DNA from: Micavibrio sp.
GTDB lineage: Bacteria; Pseudomonadota; Alphaproteobacteria; Micavibrionales; Micavibrionaceae
Direction: 5' to 3'
Length of the DNA stretch: 64,000 nucleotides
NCBI GenBank assembly: GCA_021604545.1
Contig: BQJE01000001.1
Location: 479,444 to 543,443 of the forward strand
Made by a program: the position numbers and the translations under genes. Below are positions 42,932 to 52,044 of the stretch, in pieces; positions within the stretch are counted from its first letter, which is position 1; each line of letters starts with the position of its first letter. The notes beneath the pieces are model-generated. The model did no database searches and was not told the origin of the DNA. It saw nothing but the letters and a program-made list of their open reading frames with translations.

Positions 42932-43810
42932 ATGACCATGGCTATAGGAACAGGATTGCCTGCGTTAGATCTGAGTAACATTGCCCAATCTCTTTTAGGG
43001 CGCTCTTCTTCCAGTAATAATCTTCAGGATCGCGGGCGCGATGCAATTCGTAATCCCGGTCACCCTGATCATCATCTTGGTGATCAGATTAATTTGTCTG
43101 AAGCTGCGAGGAATATTTTGAGCACACTTGAGAGCGGCTTTGCCAGTCAACGTCAGCAGGATGCTCAGTTTGCTTCGCAGCAACTACAGGCTGTGCAGGA
43201 GCAAATTGAATTTGCTTCGGCTCTTTTGGGTGCGGCCAGTGATGACCAACAGGGCATTATTCTTGATCTCATTAATGACATTATTGGCGGGCTTAGTGAA
43301 GCCGGCGGCGCGATCGGTGATTTGTTCGGCGGCGGGCTTGAAGGTCTGTTTAATAGCGCATCTCAAAGCGGCGGTGACCTTTCGGTTAGCTATGCTGAAA
43401 GCCTGAATGTTGAATTTAATTTCACCCGCATTTCCGAGCGGACAGAGAGTATTGAAATTTCAGAAGGCGATGATGGTAGTGTCACGATTGAGCGTAATGT
43501 TACCGAGACCGAAATTGTTGTGACTGAGCTTAATATCGAACGCGAGCAAACGCTTGTCGTTCAACAGAATGATGATGGAGGTCGGGGAAGAGGACGTGGT
43601 CATGGTAATTCTGATTTGCGTGGCCTCGTGAATGAATTCCGCGATACAATTCGGCAATTTGCGAGCTTGATCAGTGATGTGCAGGACCGTTTTAGTGGCG
43701 GTAATGATCTGGCGGAGACATTGACCAATTTGGTGCGGGAATTGTTACAAGGACAGGAGGAGAGCGATGATCATGATGGTTCTCCTCTGCTCGTTGATAT
43801 AGCGGCTTAG
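42932..43810 (+). CDS. Uncharacterised low-complexity protein (292 aa)
   Basis: I do not recognise this protein. It has no signal peptide. It shows a Ser/Asn-rich N-terminus, a motif GDQINLSEAARNIL (about residues 50-63), a Gln-rich helical stretch (RQQDAQFASQQLQAVQEQ), a Gly-rich hydrophobic segment (LSEAGGAIGDLFGGGLEGLF), a beta-like acidic region (residues ~150-210) and an RGRGRGHG patch before a helical end. The LSEAAR motif recalls anti-sigma or flagellar-export-associated proteins, but this is weak. Its stop overlaps the sitD stop. Confidence 0.6.
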   Translation: MTMAIGTGLPALDLSNIAQSLLGRSSSSNNLQDRGRDAIRNPGHPDHHLGDQINLSEAARNILSTLESGFASQRQQDAQFASQQLQAVQEQIEFASALLGAASDDQQGIILDLINDIIGGLSEAGGAIGDLFGGGLEGLFNSASQSGGDLSVSYAESLNVEFNFTRISERTESIEISEGDDGSVTIERNVTETEIVVTELNIEREQTLVVQQNDDGGRGRGRGHGNSDLRGLVNEFRDTIRQFASLISDVQDRFSGGNDLAETLTNLVRELLQGQEESDDHDGSPLLVDIAA

Positions 43811-44694
43811 TTTCTGAGTGCCCCGTATTTTGGGGCAAACAGCATTGCTATCATCTGAAAAAATCCCGCCGTAACCGCGATCATCCCCGATGCGCTGAGG
43901 GAATGCTCAAATCCAAGCCATAGCGGCACCAGAGCCGCGAGAATATATCCTAGCAACCCGCTTAATGCTCCGAACATTGCTGCGACATAAAGTTGTGACT
44001 TTAGGTCATCGCACAGCATGCGTGCGGTGGCGGCAGGGCAGATAAACATGGCAATGACGATGATTGAGCCGGCGGCCTCGAAAGAGGCGACAGCAGTGAG
44101 GGCAACCAATGTCATCAAAGCTGCGTTCATGTGTGATGTTTTGAATCCCATGGTGGTTGCAAGGATGGGGTCGAAGCTTGTGATTTTGAGTTCTTTAAAA
44201 AACAGAAAAATAAAAATTGTGATCAGGATGAGTAGAGCACCCAGTGTTATAATTTGATGGGGCAGGGTGGCTAAGTTTCCTGGCTCTGGCCAATAGGTGA
44301 GCTCTAACGCGCCATAAAGCGCATGCTGGGCATCGAGATGAACTTTGGAGCCGATTTTGGTTTCCAGCAAGACAATGCCGAGTGCAAACATTGTCGTGAA
44401 AACGATCCCCATCGCAGCGCCAGGCTCAATTTTGCCCCATGTTTTTATCATGTTGATTAGCAAAACGGATACAAGGCAGGCGGCCAATGCGCCACCCATC
44501 ATGTAAAGCGGATTGATGTGCCCCGAAAGTAAAAAGCCGACAGCGATTCCCGGTAGCACGACATGGCTGAGTGCGTCGCCCATGAGGGCCTGTTTGCGCA
44601 AAACAAGAAAGCTGCCCAATAACGCGCAGGTGATGCTGGCCAACACAGCAACCAAAATGGCGGGCAAATCAATTTGTAAGAATTCATCAAGCAT
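43807..44694 (-). CDS. sitD: Metal ABC transporter permease (SitD-like)
   Basis: An ABC-3 family permease of 295 residues with eight or more membrane helices; signatures include SFLVLRKQALMGDALSHVVLPGIAVGF and AAGSIIVIAMFICPAATARM. It is the last gene of a four-gene manganese-type importer, overlapping the preceding permease by eight bases. The cluster probably imports Mn(II) (or iron), as the neighbouring regulator is MntR. Confidence 0.88.
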   Translation of the reverse strand: MLDEFLQIDLPAILVAVLASITCALLGSFLVLRKQALMGDALSHVVLPGIAVGFLLSGHINPLYMMGGALAACLVSVLLINMIKTWGKIEPGAAMGIVFTTMFALGIVLLETKIGSKVHLDAQHALYGALELTYWPEPGNLATLPHQIITLGALLILITIFIFLFFKELKITSFDPILATTMGFKTSHMNAALMTLVALTAVASFEAAGSIIVIAMFICPAATARMLCDDLKSQLYVAAMFGALSGLLGYILAALVPLWLGFEHSLSASGMIAVTAGFFQMIAMLFAPKYGALRN

Positions 44695-45592
44695 GGCGCG
44701 CTCCGAGCAGGGAGGAAAAAAGACCGCGCTTGGGAGCGAGGATAAAACTGAGGGTGAAGAAAGAGGCTGCCGATAGAACTATCACACCGCCCGTCGGCAA
44801 ATTCGGCAGAGTGGCTGAAAGGGCTGCGCCGATATAACAGCTGAGTGCGCCGAAGATTGAGGCAAGAACGATCAGAGAGGTTATGTTATCCGTCCAGAAA
44901 CGTGCGGTGGCAGCGGGTGTTATCAATAGTGCTACAATCAGCACCAGCCCAACAGTTTTTAGGCCGATACAGACGACAATGATCATCAGGGCGAGGAGGG
45001 TGATGTCGAGTTTTAGGAGTGGCTGGCCGGTGCTACGGGCATAAAGAGAGTCAAAGCAAATGAGTGTTAGCTCTTTAAATAAAAGAAGGGCGGCTATTAC
45101 AACGACGATTGCGGCGATCATAATCGTCCAGGATTCATTTTGAGTAAGCCCGGAAACTTGGCCCAGAAGAAACGTTTCTAGCCCCGCTTTGCTACCCGTC
45201 TCCATGCGTTGAATGACGCTGAGGAGAACAATGCCACCCCCATAAAAAACGCTGAGTACGCTGCCGATGGCGACATCTTCATTGAGGCGTGTGTTGATTT
45301 TGATCCATTGTACACAAAGCCCGCCAAGCAGAGCGGTTAGCGCTGCACCAGCGAGCAAGGTCGGAAGATGGCGGCCATCATTGAGGTCAAACATAACCGC
45401 AACCATAAAGCCAAGCGCAACGCCGGGCAAAGTGGCGTGGCTCACCGTATCGCTTAGCATGGCGCGTTTTCTTAGGTATATAAAGGAGCCGATAACACCG
45501 CAGGCCATACCGAGAGTAATGGTGCTGCTGAGGACTAGTGTTGTGTTGTAACCGGCTTGGAAGCTGAGGGTTTGTAAGAAACTATGCCACAT
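44687..45592 (-). CDS. sitC: Metal ABC transporter permease (SitC-like)
   Basis: The first of two ABC-3 permeases, 301 residues. Landmarks are SFIYLRKRAMLSDTVSHATLPGVALGF near the N-terminus and VGLVLIVALLITPAATARFW. The paired permeases probably form a heterodimer. It overlaps the ATPase gene by eleven bases. Confidence 0.88.
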   Translation of the reverse strand: MWHSFLQTLSFQAGYNTTLVLSSTITLGMACGVIGSFIYLRKRAMLSDTVSHATLPGVALGFMVAVMFDLNDGRHLPTLLAGAALTALLGGLCVQWIKINTRLNEDVAIGSVLSVFYGGGIVLLSVIQRMETGSKAGLETFLLGQVSGLTQNESWTIMIAAIVVVIAALLLFKELTLICFDSLYARSTGQPLLKLDITLLALMIIVVCIGLKTVGLVLIVALLITPAATARFWTDNITSLIVLASIFGALSCYIGAALSATLPNLPTGGVIVLSAASFFTLSFILAPKRGLFSSLLGARHA

Positions 45593-46313
45593 CGGTCAGG
45601 ACCGGGGTTTTATAAGCTTTGGCTAGATTGTCGGGTGTTAAAACTTTTTTGGCAGGACCTTCGGCGATTTTAGTTTGATTGAGAAGAAGGGCTTTATCAA
45701 AGAAATTGCCAACACTTTGCAAATCGTGATGAACGACAAGAATAGTTTTTCCATCCTTTTTAAGTTTTTCAAGAATGCTGATAATGATTTTTTCGGTTGT
45801 AATATCAACGCCGGCTAAAGGTTCGTCCATAAAATAAAGATCGGCATTTTGGGCTAACGTGCGGGCAAGAAAAACACGTTGCTGTTGGCCGCCGGAAAGT
45901 TGGCCGATTTGGCGATCTGCGTAATCAGCCATGTCGACCTGATCGAGATAGGATAGCGCTTCGGTTTTGTGTTGCTTTGTTACCCTACGCATAAAGCCTA
46001 TTTGGCCGTATAACCCCATAGCCGCAACATCGAGGGCGGATATGGGGAAGTCCCAGTCAACGCTGCTGCGCTGGGGCATGTAGGCAATTTTGTGCTTTTG
46101 ATCTTTGAGCGGTTGTCCGAAAACCTTCACTTCGCCCGTATAGGGGATGAGACCCATGACAGCTTTGAGGAAAGTTGATTTGCCGGCGCCATTGGGGCCG
46201 ATGATGGCGGTTAAATGACCGGGCGCTGCTTCGTAACTGACATCTGACAAGGCGGGTTCGTCTTGCAGGTGATAATGAACGGAAAGGTTTTTTACGGAGA
46301 GGGGGCCAGGCAT
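45582..46313 (-). CDS. sitB: Metal ABC transporter ATP-binding protein (SitB-like)
   Basis: A 243-residue ABC ATPase: Walker A GPNGAGKST (residues ~38-46), Q-loop AYMPQRSSVDWDFP (the PQR-x-VDWDFP form typical of Mn/Zn/Fe uptake systems), signature LSGGQQQRVFLARTL, Walker B LYFMDEPLAGVD and H-loop VVHHDL. It energises the SitCD channel. Confidence 0.93.
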   Translation of the reverse strand: MPGPLSVKNLSVHYHLQDEPALSDVSYEAAPGHLTAIIGPNGAGKSTFLKAVMGLIPYTGEVKVFGQPLKDQKHKIAYMPQRSSVDWDFPISALDVAAMGLYGQIGFMRRVTKQHKTEALSYLDQVDMADYADRQIGQLSGGQQQRVFLARTLAQNADLYFMDEPLAGVDITTEKIIISILEKLKKDGKTILVVHHDLQSVGNFFDKALLLNQTKIAEGPAKKVLTPDNLAKAYKTPVLTDVA

Positions 46314-46317
46314 TTTT

Positions 46318-47283
46318 TTACTTTGTGTTGAGGGCTATCCTGTCATCTAGTGGGTGAGTTTGGCCACCTAGCGCTGACACGATGGTGTTGATGTTATGAT
46401 CCATCATGCCGATATAGGTGCCCTCATAAGTTCCTTTGGTGCCCATAGCATCTGAATACAATTCGCCGCCGATTTCGACTTTGTGACCGCGTGCAGCCGC
46501 GCCTTCGATGAGGGCTTTGATATTACGATCACTGACAGAGGTTTCAATGAAAACGGAAGGTATTTGGCGGTCGACGAGTAAATCAACCAATTCTTCCATG
46601 CGTTTGAGACCTGCCTCACTTTCGGTGGAAATACCCTGAATTCCTATGACTTCGAGGCTATAGGCAGCACCGAGATAGCCAAAAGCATCGTGGGCTGTCA
46701 GTAAAATTCTGTTTTGGGATGGGATGGTTTTAACGCGGCTGCGGACATGAGTGTTCAATTCTTTTAGCTGCGTTTTATAAATGGCTGCGCGTTTTGAGAA
46801 CTGTGCTTTGCGTTCAGGGTACATGCGGATCAGTTCGTTTTTAACAACATCCGTAGCATGAATCCATTTGCCAACATCCATCCAGATATGTGGGTCATGT
46901 TGTGTCGGTCCGGCAAAATCGAGCAGGGAATCCTTGGGCAGGCCGGTTGCAATTGCTACGGATGGCTTTTTATCAGCGAGCTTGCCAAGCATTTCAATCA
47001 TTTGCCCTTCAAGATGCAGGCCGTTGTAAAAGACCATGTCGGCACGTTTAAGTCTAACGACATCAGAGCGGGTTGGGCGATAGAGATGCGGGTCAACGCC
47101 ACTGCCCATTAAAGACTCAACGCGTGCGTCATCACCTGCAATGTTGAGGACGATATCACCCACCTGCGCCGTGGTTGTAACGATATAGGGGCGACTATCA
47201 GCTTTACCTTCTTTTGGTGGCCATATCAGGAAAAGGCCGAAAAGGAGGGTTAGAGCAGTCAGTGATATAAATAGTTTATTCAT
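46318..47283 (-). CDS. sitA: Metal-binding periplasmic protein (SitA/TroA family)
   Basis: A cluster A-I substrate-binding protein of 321 residues. A signal peptide (residues 5-25) precedes TTTAQVGDIVLNIAGDDARVESLMGSGVDPHLYRPTRSDV (first metal His), then HDPHIWMDVGKW (second His), LLTAHDAFGYLGAAYSL, and VFIETSVSDRNIKALIE with the acidic ligand. The His/Glu/Asp layout suits Mn(II). It starts 37 bp from the MntR-type operator and is the first gene of the operon. Confidence 0.9.
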   Translation of the reverse strand: MNKLFISLTALTLLFGLFLIWPPKEGKADSRPYIVTTTAQVGDIVLNIAGDDARVESLMGSGVDPHLYRPTRSDVVRLKRADMVFYNGLHLEGQMIEMLGKLADKKPSVAIATGLPKDSLLDFAGPTQHDPHIWMDVGKWIHATDVVKNELIRMYPERKAQFSKRAAIYKTQLKELNTHVRSRVKTIPSQNRILLTAHDAFGYLGAAYSLEVIGIQGISTESEAGLKRMEELVDLLVDRQIPSVFIETSVSDRNIKALIEGAAARGHKVEIGGELYSDAMGTKGTYEGTYIGMMDHNINTIVSALGGQTHPLDDRIALNTK

Positions 47284-47301
47284 GTTTGCACCATATGCTT
47301 A

Positions 47302-47344
47302 TAGTTTAAGTATACAACACAAAGTGTAGCCAAGGCAACACTTT
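47302..47344 (-). promoter_or_regulatory. sitABCD promoter overlapped by an MntR-type operator
   Basis: AAAGTGTAGCC-AA-GGCAACACTTT at 47321-47344 is a palindrome with 11-bp arms and one mismatch; its TAGCCAAGGC core resembles the gammaproteobacterial MntR box. On the minus strand a -35 (TTGCCT) inside the palindrome and a -10 (TATACT) are separated by 16 bp. Mn-loaded MntR bound here would block polymerase. Confidence 0.7.
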
Positions 47345-47378
47345 TGACACAAAGGTGCAGAAAGGCCATGATAAGCCT

Positions 47379-47813
47379 ATGAATACAAAATCAAATTTGG
47401 CAGACCCGAAAGAACAAGCTCAGCGCTTTGAGCGGGTGCGTGAGGCCCACCAGACCGAAACGGCCGAGGATTATGTTGAACTGATTGCTGATCTTATTGA
47501 GGCCAATGGCGAGGCGCGGGTGGTTGATTTATCGCAGCGTTTTGGCATTTCGCATGCAACGGTGAATAAGGTGATTGCGCGTTTGAAGAAAGAAGGGTTG
47601 GTTAACAGTGAGCCCTACCGTTCGTTGTTTTTAACGGCAGAGGGACAGAAGCTGGCTGAAAGCTGCAAGCAGCGGCATATTCTGGTTTTGAAGTTCCTGA
47701 AATGTCTTGGTGTCAGTGATGAAATGGCCGAACAGGATGCCGAAGGGGTTGAGCACCATGTCAGTGTTGAGACCCTGAAAGCCTTTCAGAAATTCATCGA
47801 TAAAAACAGCTAA
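47379..47813 (+). CDS. mntR: Manganese-responsive regulator MntR (DtxR family)
   Basis: A 144-residue DtxR-family repressor closely following the E. coli MntR pattern: FERVREAHQTETAEDYVELIADLI, the winged helix ARVVDLSQRFGISHATVNKVIARLKKEGLV, LFLTAEGQKLAESCKQRH and the metal/dimer region DEMAEQDAEGVEHHVSVETLKAF. It senses Mn(II) and should repress the divergent sitABCD. The ATG at 47379 is chosen; a GTG at 47355 would add eight residues. Confidence 0.92.
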   Translation: MNTKSNLADPKEQAQRFERVREAHQTETAEDYVELIADLIEANGEARVVDLSQRFGISHATVNKVIARLKKEGLVNSEPYRSLFLTAEGQKLAESCKQRHILVLKFLKCLGVSDEMAEQDAEGVEHHVSVETLKAFQKFIDKNS

Positions 47814-47819
47814 GCCTTC

Positions 47820-49190
47820 TTATTGGTGAAGTTTGCCATCATAGAAATCAAAGAACGCCACCATAATAATCGTTGAGATCACGAGGGTCAGTAGCATCAC
47901 CGGCAGGCCTTTTTTAAACCAAAGGCCAGGTGTGATGGCCAAAGACGGATCGCCTTCTTTTTCAGCCAGACGCTCGGTCAGTGTGACGATAAAGACATTG
48001 GCTGTTGAACCCAGGTGTGTTCCATTTCCGCCCATACCAACACCCAGAGCCAGTGCCCACCATAATGGTGTCACATGAATGCCTTGTGCTTCCATGCCCA
48101 AAATGATCGGAATCATAGCGGCGGTGAAGGGGATATTATCAATAGCAGCCGACATAACAGCTGCCGCCCACATGAGGACGATGCAGGCAACCATCAGATC
48201 GCTCTCAACGAAAGGCTGAATAAACTGACCGATGAATTCAAGGAAGTGGGAATGCTCAACGCCGCCGACAATCACAAACAGCGAAACAAAGAACATTAGC
48301 AGGGACAGCTCGACGTCCGCTAAATATTTGTCAGGGTTGGAGGCTTTTGTGAAGAGCAGCAGAACGGTCAGGCCAAGCGCCGAAACTACCCAAGCTTCCC
48401 AGTGTAGTTGGCCATGAAGAATAAACAACACAACCATGATGCCAAGAACGCCCAAAGACATATACCAGGTGCGCTTGTCCTCCAGCATATTTGCGCTGGA
48501 GAAACTGGAGGCCTGTGGTTTTTGTGTAAATACTTCCTTGAACAAAACTTTCAGGAAAAACACTGTGCCGATCCAGGCACAAAAGACAATGCCGCCCATG
48601 TGGAAGAAGAAAGTGTTGAAATCGATACCGGCCGCAGAACCGATCATCAAATTGGGCGGATCACCCACCAACGTGGCCACACCGCCAGTATCGGAAAGCA
48701 GGGCAGCTGCTAGTAAAAATGGGATGGGGTTTGCACGTAAGGCCTGACATATCAAAACAATTAATGGGCCAAAAATAACAACTGTTGTAACGTTATCCAG
48801 CAGAAGAGAAATCACAGTCACAGCCGTTCCCAGCAAAGCCATTAGAAGAAATAGTCGACCCTTACTAAAATTGGCAATGGAATAAGCGATCATTTGAAAG
48901 CCGCCGGTTGGGATCATAATTGCAACAATCGTCATCATAGCGCCCAGCAAAAACACAACATTCCAGTCAATCGCCTCAATCGCGCCTTCGGGACTGTAGA
49001 ACCCAAAAATTTGCCCGAAAATTACCATCGTGGCCGCGCCAACCATAGCTACTTTTGTGCGGTGAACGTGGTGAACGCCTTCGGTAAAAATGCCAACAAA
49101 CGTAATAACGAGGATAATCGCCGATACCATCATTGGGGTGTCGAAAACATACGGGGCGTGGGTAACAATTTCATGAGGAGTCGTTGTCAT
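47820..49190 (-). CDS. ArsB/NhaD-superfamily ion transporter
   Basis: A 456-residue membrane protein with ~11 membrane helices of the SLC13/ArsB/NhaD (ion transporter) superfamily. Signatures include the re-entrant motif LLDNVTTVVIFGPLIV, LLSDTGGVATLVGDPPNLMIGSAAG, and the second half DNIPFTAAMIPIILGM with GMGGNGTHLGSTANVFIV. Homologues move sodium against protons or organic anions; the ion is not decided by sequence. The CBS-domain gene upstream is on the same strand and may sense state for it. Confidence 0.85.
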   Translation of the reverse strand: MTTTPHEIVTHAPYVFDTPMMVSAIILVITFVGIFTEGVHHVHRTKVAMVGAATMVIFGQIFGFYSPEGAIEAIDWNVVFLLGAMMTIVAIMIPTGGFQMIAYSIANFSKGRLFLLMALLGTAVTVISLLLDNVTTVVIFGPLIVLICQALRANPIPFLLAAALLSDTGGVATLVGDPPNLMIGSAAGIDFNTFFFHMGGIVFCAWIGTVFFLKVLFKEVFTQKPQASSFSSANMLEDKRTWYMSLGVLGIMVVLFILHGQLHWEAWVVSALGLTVLLLFTKASNPDKYLADVELSLLMFFVSLFVIVGGVEHSHFLEFIGQFIQPFVESDLMVACIVLMWAAAVMSAAIDNIPFTAAMIPIILGMEAQGIHVTPLWWALALGVGMGGNGTHLGSTANVFIVTLTERLAEKEGDPSLAITPGLWFKKGLPVMLLTLVISTIIMVAFFDFYDGKLHQ

Positions 49191-49238
49191 GATTATCTTA
49201 TTCCTTTTCAGTGCTGTATTTTATTGCCGTTGGCGGGC

Positions 49239-49748
49239 TTAAAACTTTGTATCCTTGTAATCTTCTAAATTGTCTTTAATGCCGATAATGGCCGACAGGG
49301 TTGATTGAGAGGTAATAATGCCGACAAGGACATTGGTTCCTTTTTCTGCGACGGGCAGAGGGCTACCATATTCCAGCAAGCGCCGCGCACCTTCTCCGAG
49401 CGGCGTCTCTGGATGTACGGCTCTGGCTTCGCCTGTCATAACTTCTTCCAGCTTTTTTGGTAACACTTTGCTGAGGCGGTCAGCCAACCACGGGGCCTGG
49501 CCTGAGGTGTAATCAAGGCTGAGTTTCAGGTGCTTGTGGTGCATAAAGTCGTCGTCCAGCGAAACTGACATTGGCAAAACAGCCAACAGCAATGTCGCAA
49601 AGTTAAAGACACCCAGGACCTGATTGTTTTCATTGACCACTGGAAAGCCGCGGATATCGCGTTCCTGTAAGATGTGCAACGCTTCTTCGACCGTTTGATC
49701 GGGGCGGGCGGTGACAACATCGGTAATCATGGCATCGGAACAGGGCAT
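49239..49748 (-). CDS. CBS-domain pair protein
   Basis: A 169-residue cytosolic protein with two CBS motifs: VVTARPDQTVEEALHILQERDIRGFPVVNENNQVLGVF (residues ~10-48) and AVHPETPLGEGARRLLEYGSPLPVAEKGTNVLVGIIT (~112-150). CBS pairs bind adenosyl nucleotides and regulate partner transporters or enzymes. The gene ends 48 bp before the transporter gene starts, suggesting a regulatory pairing. The family call is firm; the partner is inferred. Confidence 0.88.
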   Translation of the reverse strand: MPCSDAMITDVVTARPDQTVEEALHILQERDIRGFPVVNENNQVLGVFNFATLLLAVLPMSVSLDDDFMHHKHLKLSLDYTSGQAPWLADRLSKVLPKKLEEVMTGEARAVHPETPLGEGARRLLEYGSPLPVAEKGTNVLVGIITSQSTLSAIIGIKDNLEDYKDTKF

Positions 49749-49860
49749 AAAATCCTCATATTTTTGTTATTTTTTACGTTTGATTAGAGGGCTGTAACAT
49801 AAAACTTTATGGCTCACAAGAGGGTTTGAGAGCAACTAGTGGTTTGTAGATAAAAAGATA

Positions 49861-49950
49861 TGGCGGAGGAGGTGGGATTCGAACCCACGATGGCCGTGAA
49901 GCCATGCCGGTTTTCAAGACCGGTGCATTCAACCGCTCTGCCACCCCTCC
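49861..49950 (-). tRNA. tRNA-Ser (anticodon TGA)
   Basis: Minus-strand reading gives a 90-nt tRNA starting GGAGGGGTGGCAGAGCGG, with anticodon arm CCGGTCTTGAAAACCGG (anticodon TGA), a long variable arm (CATGGCTTCACGGCCATCG) as expected for Ser, T-arm GTGGGTTCGAATCCCAC, and encoded CCA end. The acceptor stem pairs at all seven positions with one G-U. Confidence 0.97.
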
Positions 49951-50043
49951 GGGAAAACGTGAGCTGTATTAAGAGCTTCATTTCTTAGCGATTTTTGTGT
50001 ATCCCTGTCTAGGGCTTATTTTACAGACAGGCAAAAAGTTATA

Positions 50044-51018
50044 ATGTATTACTTTAGAAAAATTATATATCTATCTGTTTTATTGCTATTTTTATTTCCT
50101 TTGCCCTCTCAGGCATCTCAAAATTTTGACCAGTGGCTTGCTGATTTAAAACAGGAATCAATCCAAAAAGGTATTTCAGTCGAAACGGTTAACGCCGCGC
50201 TTTCTGGAATCAAGCCTATCCCACGTGTTATAGAGCTTGACCGTAAGCAGCCGGAAGGCAGCATGACCTTTGCTCAGTATCGAAAACGTGTGATCAATCA
50301 GGCGCGTATCGACAAGGGGCGCAGGCTTTTGAGAGAGCATCGTACTGAATTAGATCGGGCCAGTGCCAAATACGGCGTGCAGCCGCAATATATCGTGGCG
50401 CTGTGGGGCATAGAGACCAGCTACGGCGACAATACTGGTGGCTTTAAGGTTGTTCCGGCGCTGGCCACACTTGCCTTCGACGGGCGGCGCAGCAAGTTCT
50501 TTCGCGGCGAATTGATCAATGCCCTCAAGATTATCGATGGCGGCCATATTTCAGCCAAAGCAATGAAGGGCTCATGGGCGGGAGCAATGGGGCAGAACCA
50601 GTTTATGCCCTCCAGCTTCAAGGCTTACGCCGTAGACGGCAATAATGATGGCCGCCGTGATATTTGGACCAGCTTGCCTGATGTTTTTGCTTCTACAGCG
50701 AACTATCTTGGCACCAATGGCTGGAAAGGCGATAAGAAATGGGGCCGGGCGGTAAAGGCACCGCAAAGTATCCCAAAAAGCCTTGCTGGGATTAAAAACA
50801 AGAAATCACTAGATGCATGGAAAAATATGGGGGTGACTTTGCCAGGAGGAGGCGCTTTGCCAACTGTGCCGGGGATAAAAGCGGCTTTGGTACGCCCGGA
50901 TGGTGCAAGCGGCCCGGCTTTTCTGGTATATGATAATTACGGGGTTATTATGACCTGGAATAAATCCACCTACTTTGCTACCTCGGTCGGCTTGCTCGCC
51001 GATAAAATTGCCCAATAA
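50044..51018 (+). CDS. Lytic murein transglycosylase (MltB/SLT_2 type)
   Basis: The protein cleaves peptidoglycan glycan strands with formation of 1,6-anhydro ends. A signal peptide (residues 5-24, ending PLPSQAS) precedes the SLT_2 domain: LDRKQPEGSMTFAQYRKRV, the catalytic Glu in VALWGIETSYGDNTGGFKV, GSWAGAMGQNQFMPSSFKAYAVDG, RDIWTSLPDVFASTANYLG. No lipobox Cys is present, so it is soluble periplasmic rather than a lipoprotein. It probably cooperates with the adjacent RlpA. Confidence 0.92.
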   Translation: MYYFRKIIYLSVLLLFLFPLPSQASQNFDQWLADLKQESIQKGISVETVNAALSGIKPIPRVIELDRKQPEGSMTFAQYRKRVINQARIDKGRRLLREHRTELDRASAKYGVQPQYIVALWGIETSYGDNTGGFKVVPALATLAFDGRRSKFFRGELINALKIIDGGHISAKAMKGSWAGAMGQNQFMPSSFKAYAVDGNNDGRRDIWTSLPDVFASTANYLGTNGWKGDKKWGRAVKAPQSIPKSLAGIKNKKSLDAWKNMGVTLPGGGALPTVPGIKAALVRPDGASGPAFLVYDNYGVIMTWNKSTYFATSVGLLADKIAQ

Positions 51019-51031
51019 CAGAGAGTTTTTT

Positions 51032-52003
51032 ATGCGTTTATCTTCACTTTTTCTTTGTCTGGTCCTGTTTGTCATAGTCAGTTGTAGTCAGGTTAATCTG
51101 GCATCTCATGTTGCCAAGAAAATCCCGGATGTCGCCAGTGAGGGAAACTTTAAGGTCGGCTCACCCTATAAAGTTATGGGGCAGTGGTATCAGCCACAGG
51201 AAGATTACAGCTATGTTGAGACCGGGATTGCTTCATGGTATGGACCAGGTTTTCACGGCAAGAAAACCGCTAATGGCGAAACATTCAATATGAATGAATT
51301 AACGGCGGCGCACAAAACATTGCAGCTGCCTTCTCTTGTCCGGGTTACCAATCTTGAAAACGGGCGCTCTGTCGTTGTTCGGGTGAATGATCGTGGACCT
51401 TTCAAGCGTGGACGGATCATTGACATGTCAAAACGTGGCGCTGAGCTTTTAGACTTTAAGAACAGCGGTGTTGCCAAGGTTAGGGTGCAGGTATTGGCCG
51501 AAGAGAGCAAAAAAATTGCGAACGCTGCCAGGCGTGGCGAGAATACGCGCGGTTATGAAGTGGCTATAAACAAACAAACATCAAAGAGGCGGCCAGCGCC
51601 GGCATCGACGCAACCAGCAGTTGAACGTGGCCAGCCACGTGAAATTTATCAGGAGGCCTCACTTCAAAGTAAACCGGTCGAACGAGCTATGTTGCCGCCG
51701 CCTGATGTGCCGGGCCACACTACACGTGAAGGAATATTTTACCCTGACCAGATTGTTGAGCAGGCACCGGTATCGAATACCAATATGTATGTACAAGCCG
51801 GGGCCTTTGCCGACAGGGCGAATGCGCAAAAGCTGGCACAAAAGCTGGCGCCTTTCGGTAAGGCGAAGGTTTATCCAGCAAATGTGAATGGCCAGCAGTT
51901 TTTTCGTGTGCGTATCCCGGCCTCTGATGTTCAGAGCGCTGATGCTATTCTAAGCCGCCTGGCCAACGCCGGAAACGGCGATGCAATTATTATTGTTGAA
52001 TAA
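51032..52003 (+). CDS. rlpA: Septal ring lytic transglycosylase RlpA family (DPBB + SPOR)
   Basis: RlpA cleaves glycan strands lacking stem peptides at the division site in Pseudomonas. A lipoprotein signal (VIVSCS, lipid Cys at about residue 18) is followed by the double-psi beta-barrel (ETGIASWYGPGFHGKKTANG with catalytic Asp in VVVRVNDRGPFKRGRIIDMS) and a C-terminal SPOR domain (MYVQAGAFADRANAQKLAQKL, FFRVRIPASDVQSADAILSRL). The ATG at 51032 is 13 bp from the preceding stop and yields the lipobox; an earlier in-frame start at 50975 would not. Confidence 0.93.
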   Translation: MRLSSLFLCLVLFVIVSCSQVNLASHVAKKIPDVASEGNFKVGSPYKVMGQWYQPQEDYSYVETGIASWYGPGFHGKKTANGETFNMNELTAAHKTLQLPSLVRVTNLENGRSVVVRVNDRGPFKRGRIIDMSKRGAELLDFKNSGVAKVRVQVLAEESKKIANAARRGENTRGYEVAINKQTSKRRPAPASTQPAVERGQPREIYQEASLQSKPVERAMLPPPDVPGHTTREGIFYPDQIVEQAPVSNTNMYVQAGAFADRANAQKLAQKLAPFGKAKVYPANVNGQQFFRVRIPASDVQSADAILSRLANAGNGDAIIIVE

Positions 52004-52044
52004 GTATCATTGATTACAGGGTTTAGCCTGTATACTGTCATGTC

